Positions 7,103 to 13,864 of a stretch of 20,363 bases of DNA are shown here, piece after piece; the first letter of the stretch is position 1, and each line of letters opens with the position of its first letter. The notes below the pieces were generated by a model. The model was not told the DNA's origin. It saw only the letters and a list, made by a program, of their open reading frames with translations, and did no database searches. The position numbers and the translations under genes are program-made. Origin of the DNA: Bacillota bacterium (GTDB lineage Bacteria > Bacillota > Clostridia > Christensenellales > UMGS416); the NCBI GenBank assembly GCA_023428265.1, contig JAEYYW010000136.1, positions 1 through 20,363 on the forward strand. The letters are read 5' to 3'.

Positions 7103-7456
7103 ATGAAGAAAGCCTATTTTGTCATTGTGGTTTTGTTCATATCATCTTTACTCCTCATAAGCTGCGATGAATATAATATAACGAAGTTTGAAATAAGCAG
7201 TTACCCAAGCCGTATCGTTTATGTTGTTGGCGAAGACGAAGAACTGGATCTTGACGGTGGGAAGGTGTTCTATTACCTGGGGCAAAACGACAAGTATGCC
7301 GGCCAGATGACCGATCCAATCATCAAGGTATCCAGCGACATCAATTTCATGGCGCCCGGTGTTTATACTGTTACCTTAACTTGCCAAAAGCACTTATGCA
7401 TTTTCCCGGTGCAGGTGGTGGACAAGGATTTCATGCGGGAGATTCAGAACAAATAA
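7103..7456 (+). CDS. Small lipoprotein with bacterial Ig-like domain
   Basis: A 117-residue protein. It has an N-terminal lysine pair and a hydrophobic stretch, then the lipobox LISC (Cys21), so it should be lipidated and held on the outer face of the membrane. The remainder (about 28-110) reads like a single Ig-like Big_3 domain: VYVVGEDEELDLDGGKV, then a MAPGVYTVTLT strand pair and a closing hydrophobic strand. Such domains mediate adhesion or act as structural modules; the binding partner is unknown. The ATG at 7103 is preceded by GAGGTG (7091-7096); a GTG at 7094 would lie inside that site. Base composition is more AT-rich than the ATPase gene. Confidence 0.78.
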   Translation: MKKAYFVIVVLFISSLLLISCDEYNITKFEISSYPSRIVYVVGEDEELDLDGGKVFYYLGQNDKYAGQMTDPIIKVSSDINFMAPGVYTVTLTCQKHLCIFPVQVVDKDFMREIQNK

Positions 7457-7473
7457 TGATCAGGCAGTTATGT

Positions 7474-7495
7474 GGGCCGGTACGGAGTCCGGCCC
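7474..7495 (+). repeat. Hairpin with TACGGAGT loop (repeat-family head)
   Basis: GGGCCGG (7474-7480), loop TACGGAGT, CCGGCCC (7489-7495). The loop matches those at the heads of the two 200-bp repeats (TACGGAGC), while the stem sequence differs but still pairs. It lies between the lipoprotein gene and the next gene. Confidence 0.7.
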
Positions 7496-7520
7496 TAGCC
7501 GATCCGAGAGAGGTAGAACC

Positions 7521-8222
7521 ATGGATTTGTACAGATGCCAAAGCGGTTCCGATGGTAAGGGCTTCATCCAGGAGCAGATAGCATACCCTTACAAGCCTGC
7601 TGGGTACTGCATCCTGAAAAAATACGAAGCACTGTACCGCGAGGAGCTACCCCGGTTTCGCAAAAAACCACTGAGGGTTTATGCGCTGCCTTATGAGGAT
7701 ACCCCGGTGCGGGTGTATCGTGGTGTTGGCTGTGAAGGAACCGGAGAGTTTCTACCAATGAACAAGCAAGTCTTGCTATCAAAGGAAGACCGCAAGCTTT
7801 TCAGAGCTTACCATGATTACAGAATAGAGGACTATAGCCTATTTGATCATCAAAAGGATGCGCTCCGGTATCAATCCTTCCGAAAGAACAAAGATGACTA
7901 TATTGTGGCATGGGTCAGGATTCACGGATGCGAAGCAAAGCCGCCGGAACAATACGAGTTGTTGGGTTTTGATGTATCTTATCCACCCGAAATGCAAGGC
8001 GCATTTTCATGCATCTGTGATTGTATGTTCATCTGCCAATGGCATGGCTGCGATCCAGAAGGGACACTATTTCTTGCTCACTTTAACCTGTTGAATCAAA
8101 ACGGATTGTTTGACTCTGCTGATGCTGCACTCGATTACTTTGCTGCGTATATCGAGCCGGAGTGGTCTGAACGGGGTGAATTCTGCATATGTGGAGTATA
8201 CTCGAAGCCTGTTGTGGACTGA
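7521..8222 (+). CDS. Unrecognised 233-residue cytosolic protein
   Basis: I do not recognise this family. The protein has no signal peptide or membrane segment. The N-terminal half is rich in Tyr, Lys and Arg. The C-terminal half has a cysteine-rich stretch, FSCICDCMFICQWHG, and a repeated FDSADAALDYFAAYI-type helix before a hydrophobic CICGVYSKP ending. Size and character would fit a bacterial immunity-type or other orphan protein, but nothing proves it. The ATG at 7521 is chosen because GAGAGG (7507-7512) precedes it; upstream codons in frame run through the hairpin at 7474-7495. It follows the lipoprotein gene on the same strand by 64 bases and is closed by a terminator shared with the ABC permease gene. 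Confidence 0.72.
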   Translation: MDLYRCQSGSDGKGFIQEQIAYPYKPAGYCILKKYEALYREELPRFRKKPLRVYALPYEDTPVRVYRGVGCEGTGEFLPMNKQVLLSKEDRKLFRAYHDYRIEDYSLFDHQKDALRYQSFRKNKDDYIVAWVRIHGCEAKPPEQYELLGFDVSYPPEMQGAFSCICDCMFICQWHGCDPEGTLFLAHFNLLNQNGLFDSADAALDYFAAYIEPEWSERGEFCICGVYSKPVVD

Positions 8223-8226
8223 CATA

Positions 8227-8256
8227 ACAAAGGCCGGGACTATGCCCGGCCCTTGT
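8227..8256. terminator. Convergent hairpin between orphan gene and ABC permease gene
   Basis: ACAAAGGCCGGG (8227-8238), loop ACTATG, CCCGGCCCTTGT (8245-8256): 12 pairs with one A-C mismatch. It sits between the stop codons at 8222 and 8270. The T-tails are weak on both strands, so termination strength is uncertain. Confidence 0.7.
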
Positions 8257-8269
8257 CAACGAACGATTC

Positions 8270-9106
8270 TTACAGCACCTGCGTGCCAAACAGCTTATCC
8301 CGGTTGTAGGTCTTTGCCGCCAAACGGATCAGGAAAGCATTCACAAGGAAAACCACCAGACCGATCGCCAGCACCAGCAACGAGCTCAAGAACACAATGC
8401 CGCCGATCTGCCCATAGACCAGGAAAAGCAAGGGCAGGATCACGATCACGCTCATCTGCTGGGCCTCCTGGAAGCCCTTCACCTTCACGGAGATGAGCAC
8501 GTTGATGAAGATCACGAGCAGCGTGAGCGCCGGGCTCAGCCACAGCACAACGGGCAGCCAGTGGGGCGCAGGCAGCACCACCCGGCCAAACAGCGGCGCG
8601 CCCAGCGTCATAAACTCCACTGAGAAAATCACGAAACCGACCAGGCACACAAACATCGACGGAATAAAACCGGCCAGGACCTTTGCCACAAACATCGTGT
8701 TTTCGCTGACGGGGCTGAACAGCAGCGTTTCCAGCGTCTTTTTTTCCTTTTCGCCCACGAAGGCCGCCGCCGACACGATGCTGGACACCATCACCGGGAC
8801 CATCAGAAACATCGGCGCGAACACAAAGTTGATGAGCAGATAGACCAGCTGCTGGTTTATCGTGGGGAAGCTGTGCAGCATATCTTTCACGGCGCCGTCA
8901 GGGATGCCGTTCAGGAACTGCTGCACAAACTGCATGTCTTCAGAGTCGGTCTTGAAGTTGATCGAGCGGCCCAGGATCAGAAACACCGCCGGCAGCACCA
9001 CCACGAAGATCAGCGGCACAATCAGCATCGGGATCCACATCTGCGGGCTTGAGGTGATGGCCCGAATGTCTTTTTTCACAAGCGCCCACAGCGCGCGGTT
9101 TTTCAT
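8270..9106 (-). CDS. ABC-2 type exporter permease (NatB-like)
   Basis: A 278-residue integral membrane protein with about six hydrophobic segments: near 22-45, 88-112, 140-165, 183-205, 220-238 and 242-262. After the second lies the cytosolic coupling motif GEKEKKTLETLLFSPVS, typical of NatB/ABC-2 permeases. It forms the channel half of an exporter powered by the adjacent ATPase; the substrate (sodium, peptide antibiotic or lipid in relatives) cannot be told. Its start overlaps the end of the ATPase gene by four bases (ATGA), so the two are translationally coupled and made in equal amounts. Confidence 0.88.
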   Translation of the reverse strand: MKNRALWALVKKDIRAITSSPQMWIPMLIVPLIFVVVLPAVFLILGRSINFKTDSEDMQFVQQFLNGIPDGAVKDMLHSFPTINQQLVYLLINFVFAPMFLMVPVMVSSIVSAAAFVGEKEKKTLETLLFSPVSENTMFVAKVLAGFIPSMFVCLVGFVIFSVEFMTLGAPLFGRVVLPAPHWLPVVLWLSPALTLLVIFINVLISVKVKGFQEAQQMSVIVILPLLFLVYGQIGGIVFLSSLLVLAIGLVVFLVNAFLIRLAAKTYNRDKLFGTQVL

Positions 9107-10014
9107 TGCATTGCCCTCCTGATCTCGAAATAGAGCGCCTCCAGGTTGCTGTTGAGCACCCGGGCGCCAAACACCTCGGCAGCTCCGGTGGCCTGCCGGA
9201 GGAATCCGGGAATTGCAGGCTTGCCCTTGAGCCGCACCATCACACCGCCGTTGTTTTCCTGGTATTCATAACCGGCGGGCAGCTTGGCCCGGTCTTCCGG
9301 CCGCACATCCAATTGCAGGTCAATCTCGGCCACATATTTGGCCTCCAGCTCCGGCAGCGTGCCGGACTCCAGGATGCGGCCCTTCTCCAGAAACACAAAC
9401 CGCGTGCAGAAGTGCTCGGCCTCCGCCAGGTTGTGCGTGCACACAAACACGGTCACGTTGCCGCCATTGAGGGCCTTGATGTGCTCCACGATCTCGCGGG
9501 AGGCTTCCGGGTCCAGCCCCGAGGTGGGCTCGTCCAGGAAGAGCAAGTCCGGCTCATGGATCAACGCCTTGGCGATGGCAGCGCGCTTTTTCAAGCCCGT
9601 GCTGAGCGCACCCACCTTGGCATGGCGCTTTTCAGCGATGCGGAACTGCTCCAGCAGCCCGTCAATGCGGCTCTGCACCTTGCCCTTCTCCACATTGTAG
9701 AGCTCAGCATAAAACTTCAGGTTTTCCTCCACCGTGAGGCTTTCATAAAGCTGGGCCGTTTCGGTGAGCACGCCGGCGCGGGCACGGATGGCCGAGCCAT
9801 CCTGCTTGGTGTCCAGCCCGGCCACGGAGATCCGCCCTTCGTCGGGGAAGATCACGCCGTTGATCAGGCGCACCGTGGTGGTCTTGCCGGAGCCGTTGGG
9901 CCCCAGAAAGCCCAGGATCTCGCCGGGCCGCACGGCAAAGCTCATGGAGCTTACCGCCTGCACCTCGCCGTATCGCTTGGTGACTCCTTCCAAAGTGATG
10001 ATGTTTTCCTGCAT
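9103..10014 (-). CDS. ABC transporter ATP-binding protein (NatA/CcmA-like)
   Basis: A 303-residue ATPase subunit. Walker A GPNGSGKT is at 38-45, the signature LSTGLKKR at 137-144, Walker B LLFLDEPTSGLD at 157-168 and the switch His194 in CTHN. The C-terminal ~80 residues form the extension usual in NatA-type ATPases of drug, sodium or bacitracin-like exporters. The ATG at 10014 has AGGAG shortly upstream. It is the first gene of a two-gene operon with the permease. About 30 bases before the predicted transcript end lies an ECF-type promoter (10052-10073) resembling that of the sigma-factor operon at 14802-14824, which suggests induction by that sigma factor under envelope stress. Confidence 0.93.
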   Translation of the reverse strand: MQENIITLEGVTKRYGEVQAVSSMSFAVRPGEILGFLGPNGSGKTTTVRLINGVIFPDEGRISVAGLDTKQDGSAIRARAGVLTETAQLYESLTVEENLKFYAELYNVEKGKVQSRIDGLLEQFRIAEKRHAKVGALSTGLKKRAAIAKALIHEPDLLFLDEPTSGLDPEASREIVEHIKALNGGNVTVFVCTHNLAEAEHFCTRFVFLEKGRILESGTLPELEAKYVAEIDLQLDVRPEDRAKLPAGYEYQENNGGVMVRLKGKPAIPGFLRQATGAAEVFGARVLNSNLEALYFEIRRAMQ

Positions 10015-10048
10015 GATTTGTTCTCCTGCTTTCTTTTTCTACATGAAT

Positions 10049-10073
10049 GATACGGATGAAAAGATGGAAAGTT
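10049..10073 (-). promoter_or_regulatory. Putative ECF-sigma promoter of the ABC exporter
   Basis: Minus strand: AAC (10073-10071), 16 bases, CGT (10054-10052), with TCATCCGT at the -10 side. The same pattern and spacing lie upstream of the ECF sigma gene at 14824-14803. The distance from CGT to the start codon is also nearly the same (about 38 and 40 bases). Confidence 0.6.
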
Positions 10074-10225
10074 CAGGGTTAACACATTTATTGGTTATAA
10101 TAATTGTAATCTATTTTATCGAAAAAGCAATATTGTTGTGTCTGCACCTAAGGAATCCCCCCTCTATCCGTTGAAGAACAGGGTTCCGTGGCGAAAGGTT
10201 TCTCTTCCATCATTCAGAGACGCGA

Positions 10226-10450
10226 GCGGGTACGGAGCCCCGCCCGTACATTGACCGCCATGCATTCCTTCTACTGGCAGACAGAACACACCGCAATAAC
10301 CCTCACCCCCCTGCCCCCTCCCCCATGGGATTGGGGGAGGGGGGAGAAACCGCCCCCCTCTCGCATTTATGGGAGAGGGGGGATGGGGGGTGAGTGCATG
10401 TAGACGGTTGCAGGGCGAAACCCTGAAAAAACCCCTCCCACACTGGCTGA
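10226..10450. repeat. 200-bp structured repeat, copy A (three-way junction)
   Basis: Direct repeat of 10661-10890. The core 10226-10425 differs from copy B at only about nine positions plus one indel. It opens with the GCGGG-TACGGAGC-CCCGC hairpin. An outer helix CTCACCCCCC (10302-10311) / GGGGGGTGAG (10385-10394) encloses two perfect hairpins: CCCCCTCCCCCA / TGGGGGAGGGGG (10314-10343) and CCCCCCTCTC / GAGAGGGGGG. Short frames through it are artefacts of the repeat. No transposase is nearby, so it resembles a miniature non-coding mobile or RNA-like element. Confidence 0.85.
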
Positions 10451-10454
10451 CGAG

Positions 10455-10618
10455 AAATCCCCCCTGCCTCCTACAGGAGGCATCCCCCCTTGCCCAGCGC
10501 CTGGAAGGCGCAAGCCAAGCATGCCGGGTTATGCCGAAGGCATGACCAGCCCTGCATGGATGCAGGCGAGGCATGCGAAGGAATTTTTGCCTTCGGCAAA
10601 AACAAGGGAGGGTGGGGA
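10455..10618. repeat. C-tract palindromic element, copy 1
   Basis: Begins AAATCCCCCCT, then hairpin GCCTCC-TACA-GGAGGC, then ATCCCCCCTTG (10482-10492), and closes with CAAGGGAGGGTGGGGA (10603-10618). Between them are several small hairpins, including GCGCCT/AGGCGC, CCTGCAT/ATGCAGG and TTTTTGCC-TTC-GGCAAAAA (10584-10602). The same architecture recurs at 12673-12830 and 16402-16474. It is nested between the two 200-bp repeats. Confidence 0.75.
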
Positions 10619-10660
10619 AGGCCTTGTCCTCAGTGCAAAGGTAACTCATATTATGTTAGG

Positions 10661-10890
10661 GCGGGTACGGAGCCCCGCCCCTACGTTGACCGCAATGCAT
10701 TCCTTCTATTGGCAGACAGAACACTCCGCAATAACCCTCACCCCCCTGCCCCCTCCCCCATGGGATTGGGGGAGGGAGGAGAAACCGCCCCCCTCTCGCA
10801 TTTATGTGAGAGGGGGGATGGGGGGGTGAGTGCATGTAGACGGTTGCAGGGCGCAGCCCTGCAAAATAAAACCCCCTCCCACGATGGCTG
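10661..10890. repeat. 200-bp structured repeat, copy B
   Basis: Second copy of the element at 10226-10450, in the same orientation with its start 435 bases further on. The head hairpin is longer here (GGGCGGG-TACGGAGC-CCCGCCC). The outer helix CTCACCCCCC / GGGGGGTGAG and both inner hairpins are kept, with one mismatch in the first. Its tail supplies the 3' arm of the uxaC terminator. Confidence 0.85.
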
Positions 10891-10925
10891 CCCGGTCAGG
10901 ACGGTCTGCTTAGGGGGAGGGGGTT
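10863..10925 (-). terminator. Putative uxaC terminator built on repeat sequence
   Basis: Minus strand: AACCCCCTCCC (10925-10915) pairs over 11 bases with GGGAGGGGGTT (10880-10870), followed by the T-rich TTATTTT tail. The loop is long (34 bases). It lies 31 bases after the uxaC stop and overlaps the tail of repeat copy B. Confidence 0.6.
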
Positions 10926-10955
10926 GGGGGTGGGGGTGATTGCAATAGGCGGCAC

Positions 10956-12350
10956 TCAGAACTCAAAATACTCCTTCGCGTTCTGATAACACACCCCCCG
11001 CACAATCGGTTCCAGGATGGCCATGTCATCGGGGCACTCACCCTCCTCCACCCAGCGGCCCAGCAGGTTGCAGAAGATACGGCGGAAGTACTCGTGCCGC
11101 GTGTAGGAAAGGAAGCTGCGGCTGTCGGTGAGCATGCCCACGAAGCGGGAGAGCAGCCCCAGATTGGCCAGGTCGGTCATCTGGCGCTCCATACCGTCTT
11201 TGTGATCGGCAAACCACCAGGCGGAGCCCATCTGCAGCTTGCCCGGCACATCACCTGCAAAACAGCCGATGGCGGTGGCGATCACATAATAGTCCTTGGG
11301 GTTCAGCGTATACACAATCGTGCGGGGCAGGCGATTCCGTTGGGCGAGGCTGTCCAACAGAGCGGAAAGGCTGTTGGCCAAGCGGCGGTCCGCCACGGCG
11401 TCAAAGCCGGCGTCCGGCCCAAGGCGGTCAAACATGGCGCTGTTGTTGTTGCGGGTGGCGCCGATGTGCAGTTGCATCGCCCAGCCAAGCTCGGCATAGC
11501 GGGTGCCCAGCCAATGCAGCAGCGACGAGCGGAAGATCTCCGCCTTCTGGCCGGTCACTTCCTTGCCGGCCAGCGTCTTTTCAAAGAGGCTTGCGGCTTC
11601 GTCTGCCCGGCAGCCGGTGAAACGCAGCGCCTCAAAGCCGTGGTCGCTCAGGCGGCAGCCCATTTCATGGAAGAAGGCAAGCCGCCTGTCCAGCGCCTCC
11701 AACAGCGTGTCCCAATCGGTGACCGCAACGCCGGCACCCCGGCCCAGCGTTTCCATATAGTTGACAAAACCTGGTTTGTCGATGTTGAGCGCACGGTCAG
11801 GCCGCCAGGCTGGCAGCACGCGGCAGGCAAAGCCGGAGGCGGCGATCTGCCGGTGCCACTCCAGGCTGTCTGCCGGGTCGTCGGTGGTGCAAAGGCATTC
11901 CACGCGGGAGCGCGCAATCAAGCCCCTGGCGCCCATATCAGGCCCGGCCAACGCGGCCTTTGCTTTCTCCCAGATGGCCGGGGCGGTGGCAGGCGTCAGA
12001 ACTTCGTCCACGCCGAAGTAACGCTTCAACTCCAGATGCGTCCAGTGAAAGAGCGGGTTGCCCACGGCCATCGGCACCGTAGCGGCCCAGGCCAGAAAGC
12101 GGTCGTAGTCGTCGGCCGGGCCGGTGACCAAACGCTCCTCCACGCCGTTAATGCGCATGGCCCGCCACTTGTAGTGATCGCCATTGAGCCACGCGCCGGT
12201 GAGGTTTTCGAAATGCCTGTCTTCGGCGATCTCGCGGGGGTTCAGGTGGCAGTGGTAATCAATGATGGGCAGCGGCTTGGCGATCTCATGATAGAGAGTT
12301 TTGGCGGTGGCCGTTTGAAGAAGGAAGTTTTCATCCAGGAAAGGCTTCAT
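10956..12350 (-). CDS. uxaC: Uronate (glucuronate/galacturonate) isomerase
   Basis: A 464-residue cytosolic enzyme of normal family length. It converts D-glucuronate to D-fructuronate and D-galacturonate to D-tagaturonate, the first step of hexuronate use. It has the amidohydrolase-like DYHCHL motif (His33, His35), HWTHLELKRYFG, the RNNN block, and the characteristic C-terminal segment MGSAWWFADHKDGMERQ with LTDSRSFLSYTRHEYFRRI. The ATG at 12350 is preceded by AAAGGA. No uxuA, uxuB, kdg or transporter gene is adjacent, so the rest of the pathway must lie elsewhere; both flanks are repeat-rich gaps. Confidence 0.96.
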   Translation of the reverse strand: MKPFLDENFLLQTATAKTLYHEIAKPLPIIDYHCHLNPREIAEDRHFENLTGAWLNGDHYKWRAMRINGVEERLVTGPADDYDRFLAWAATVPMAVGNPLFHWTHLELKRYFGVDEVLTPATAPAIWEKAKAALAGPDMGARGLIARSRVECLCTTDDPADSLEWHRQIAASGFACRVLPAWRPDRALNIDKPGFVNYMETLGRGAGVAVTDWDTLLEALDRRLAFFHEMGCRLSDHGFEALRFTGCRADEAASLFEKTLAGKEVTGQKAEIFRSSLLHWLGTRYAELGWAMQLHIGATRNNNSAMFDRLGPDAGFDAVADRRLANSLSALLDSLAQRNRLPRTIVYTLNPKDYYVIATAIGCFAGDVPGKLQMGSAWWFADHKDGMERQMTDLANLGLLSRFVGMLTDSRSFLSYTRHEYFRRIFCNLLGRWVEEGECPDDMAILEPIVRGVCYQNAKEYFEF

Positions 12351-12452
12351 CGTGGTTTCCTTTCGGGCGTGATCGCCACATACACAGCATGATCGGTTAT
12401 GGAAATTATAAACGGCGCGGGCGATGGAAACAACAGGAATGCCACCTTTTCA

Positions 12453-12582
12453 ACCCTCATCCCCAACCCCTTCCCTTCGCGTTTGCTTTGCAAGCCGCTA
12501 CCAGTAATTGCCCGAACATTTGCTATGCAAATGCCCTCCACAATTGCCGGGGTGATACCCCCATGGGATTGGGGGAAGGGGT
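12453..12582. repeat. Degenerate relative of the 200-bp repeat
   Basis: Starts CCCTCATCCCCAACCCC and ends CCCCCATGGGATTGGGGGAA, sharing the CCCCCATGGGATTGGGGG core with copies A and B. ACCCCTTCCC (12466-12475) pairs perfectly with GGGAAGGGGT (12573-12582) around about 100 bases with smaller hairpins. No coding sense is seen in this gap upstream of uxaC. Confidence 0.65.
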
Positions 12583-12606
12583 AAAGTATGTATGTGTGAG
12601 GCCCTT

Positions 12607-12636
12607 AAAAAAAGCCCCTGCCAAACGGCAGGGGGC
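12607..12636 (-). terminator. Terminator of the sigma-factor operon
   Basis: Minus strand: CCCCTGCC / GGCAGGGG (12634-12627 with 12622-12615) with a four-base loop and then seven T (12613-12607). It is about 220 bases after the last gene of the operon; the palindromic element at 12673-12830 lies between. Confidence 0.8.
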
Positions 12637-12672
12637 ACTAAAGAATATTACCGCGAGTGCTCTCATTTGAGA

Positions 12673-12830
12673 GATATCCCCCCTCATCGCATTGCTGTGC
12701 AATGCTCGGCTTTGCTTCTCACATCGGCTTCGCCGACATTGCGCAAAGCCGGAGGCTAAGGCCTGGCCTCTGTGGAGGCCATCCCCCCTTAGTCGCCAAT
12801 GCTTTCGCATCGGCTAAGGGAGGGTGGGGA
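12673..12830. repeat. C-tract palindromic element, copy 2
   Basis: ATATCCCCCCT start, hairpins GCATTG/CAATGC, GGCTTTGC/GCAAAGCC with inner TCGGC/GCCGA, and GGCCTC/GAGGCC. It ends with ATCCCCCCTTAG (12781-12792) facing CTAAGGGAGGGTGGGGA (12814-12830). The TTAG/CTAA end pairs just as TTG/CAA does in the other copies. Confidence 0.72.
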
Positions 12831-12853
12831 TTGGGCTTGATCCAATGTGATGA

Positions 12854-13864
12854 TTAATCCCCGCAGCTCTTCCCGCACCAGGGGCAGGCCACCCAGCCGC
12901 GCTCCAACGGCTTGCCGCAGGCAGCGCAGTTTTTATGCAGCGGCGTGGCGCACCAGGGGCAGTAGGGGTGCTCCTCCTGCACGGGCTTGCCGCAGGCCGG
13001 GCAGGCCGGGCCCGCAGTGGCCGGGGCCTTGCCCGTTTGGTTCTGCACGATCCAGTAGACGATCAGGCCCACAATGTTGGTCACCAGCACCAGCAGCGCC
13101 CAGGGCAGAGGCGGGGTCTTCTTGTGGCGGGCGTCCAGGAAGACCCACACGGGCAGCAGCAGCCAGTAGGCGAGGATCAGGATTGCGCCGGCGTTGATGA
13201 GGCCTGACCAAAGGCCCCATGGGTAATCCCGATTCATGGCATTATATATGCTGCTGGTTACGTCATCGTTGTATAGCCACAGCAGCATGAACTTTCTGTT
13301 TTGCAGATCACCTTCCACTATAGTGATCTGGTTTTGTGTGACATTACCCTTTTCGCTCAGCATCTGGAGTTCTTTGCGCAGCTTTTCAACAGCTTCAATC
13401 GTCATCGTCCCATCACCAAAGAAGCTGGCTCCCGAATAAGAACTAAGTCCATACGTATTGCAGGAGTTGAATACGTCATACTCGTCGGCTCCATATACAA
13501 TCGCACCAATATACTCGTAAAAGAACAGACTAAACTTCGTTGCCCCGGCTCGCAAGTATTGGTCATTGTAGCGGTAGAGGATTGAGCCGTTTTCATCTAG
13601 AAGAACGATGTTATTGTCCTTCCTCGTCTCCTCCGGGATTTGCTGCAAATAGTGCGCAACAGCCTCCTTCAGATCGTCACCTACGCCGGAACTTACATAT
13701 GCTTTCGCGATGTTGTTCAGCGTATTCTCGCGAACTCGATACTGTTGATTAACAGCATCATTCATCAGTCTTTGCTGGGCATTGCCCAGGATCACCATCG
13801 CAATGCCCAAGACCAATACAAATACAATGAACACCATAAAAACCCGTTGCATCACTTTACCCAT
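12854..13864 (-). CDS. Membrane sensor-like protein with C-terminal double zinc ribbon
   Basis: A 336-residue protein. One N-terminal membrane helix (about 7-28) is followed by a ~190-residue region that should be outside the cell (about 30-222), with a LLDENGSILYRYNDQYL strand pair reminiscent of extracellular sensor folds. Two more helices (about 226-248 and 258-278) follow, then a cytosolic tail with two zinc ribbons: CPACGK...CPWC and CAACGK...CPWC, each with two CxxC knuckles. The last gene of an ECF sigma operon, it probably senses an envelope signal or recruits partners through the ribbons; this is inference. The ATG at 13864 is chosen over a GTG at 13891 because GAGAGGAG precedes it; it then overlaps the upstream gene by eight bases (ATGGGTAA), a coupling signal. 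The external part is visibly more AT-rich than the tail. Confidence 0.75.
   Translation of the reverse strand: MGKVMQRVFMVFIVFVLVLGIAMVILGNAQQRLMNDAVNQQYRVRENTLNNIAKAYVSSGVGDDLKEAVAHYLQQIPEETRKDNNIVLLDENGSILYRYNDQYLRAGATKFSLFFYEYIGAIVYGADEYDVFNSCNTYGLSSYSGASFFGDGTMTIEAVEKLRKELQMLSEKGNVTQNQITIVEGDLQNRKFMLLWLYNDDVTSSIYNAMNRDYPWGLWSGLINAGAILILAYWLLLPVWVFLDARHKKTPPLPWALLVLVTNIVGLIVYWIVQNQTGKAPATAGPACPACGKPVQEEHPYCPWCATPLHKNCAACGKPLERGWVACPWCGKSCGD

Noticed and set aside
9106..10050. Long plus-strand frame (314 codons) opposite the ABC ATPase gene
   Set aside because: It is the mirror of a gene with all ABC motifs; its product is a low-complexity His/Gln/Leu mix with no domain and no ribosome site.
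10097..10125. Sigma-A-like promoter (TTTTCG, 17 bases, TATTAT) for the ABC exporter
   Set aside because: The -35 is poor and the region is simply AT-rich; the ECF-type site at 10052-10073 is better placed and matches the sigma operon.
10226..10890. Possible CRISPR array
   Set aside because: Only two long copies, far too large for CRISPR repeats, with no regular spacers and no cas genes.
10164..10939. Short frames on both strands in the repeat region, some with a shared PLPPPPWDWG-like peptide
   Set aside because: The shared peptide is only the translation of the 200-bp repeat; there are no proper ribosome sites and the sequence is better explained as folded repeats.
11094..12392. 432-codon plus-strand frame opposite uxaC
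   Set aside because: G+C-rich codon use leaves the antisense frame open; uxaC on the other strand has clear family motifs throughout.
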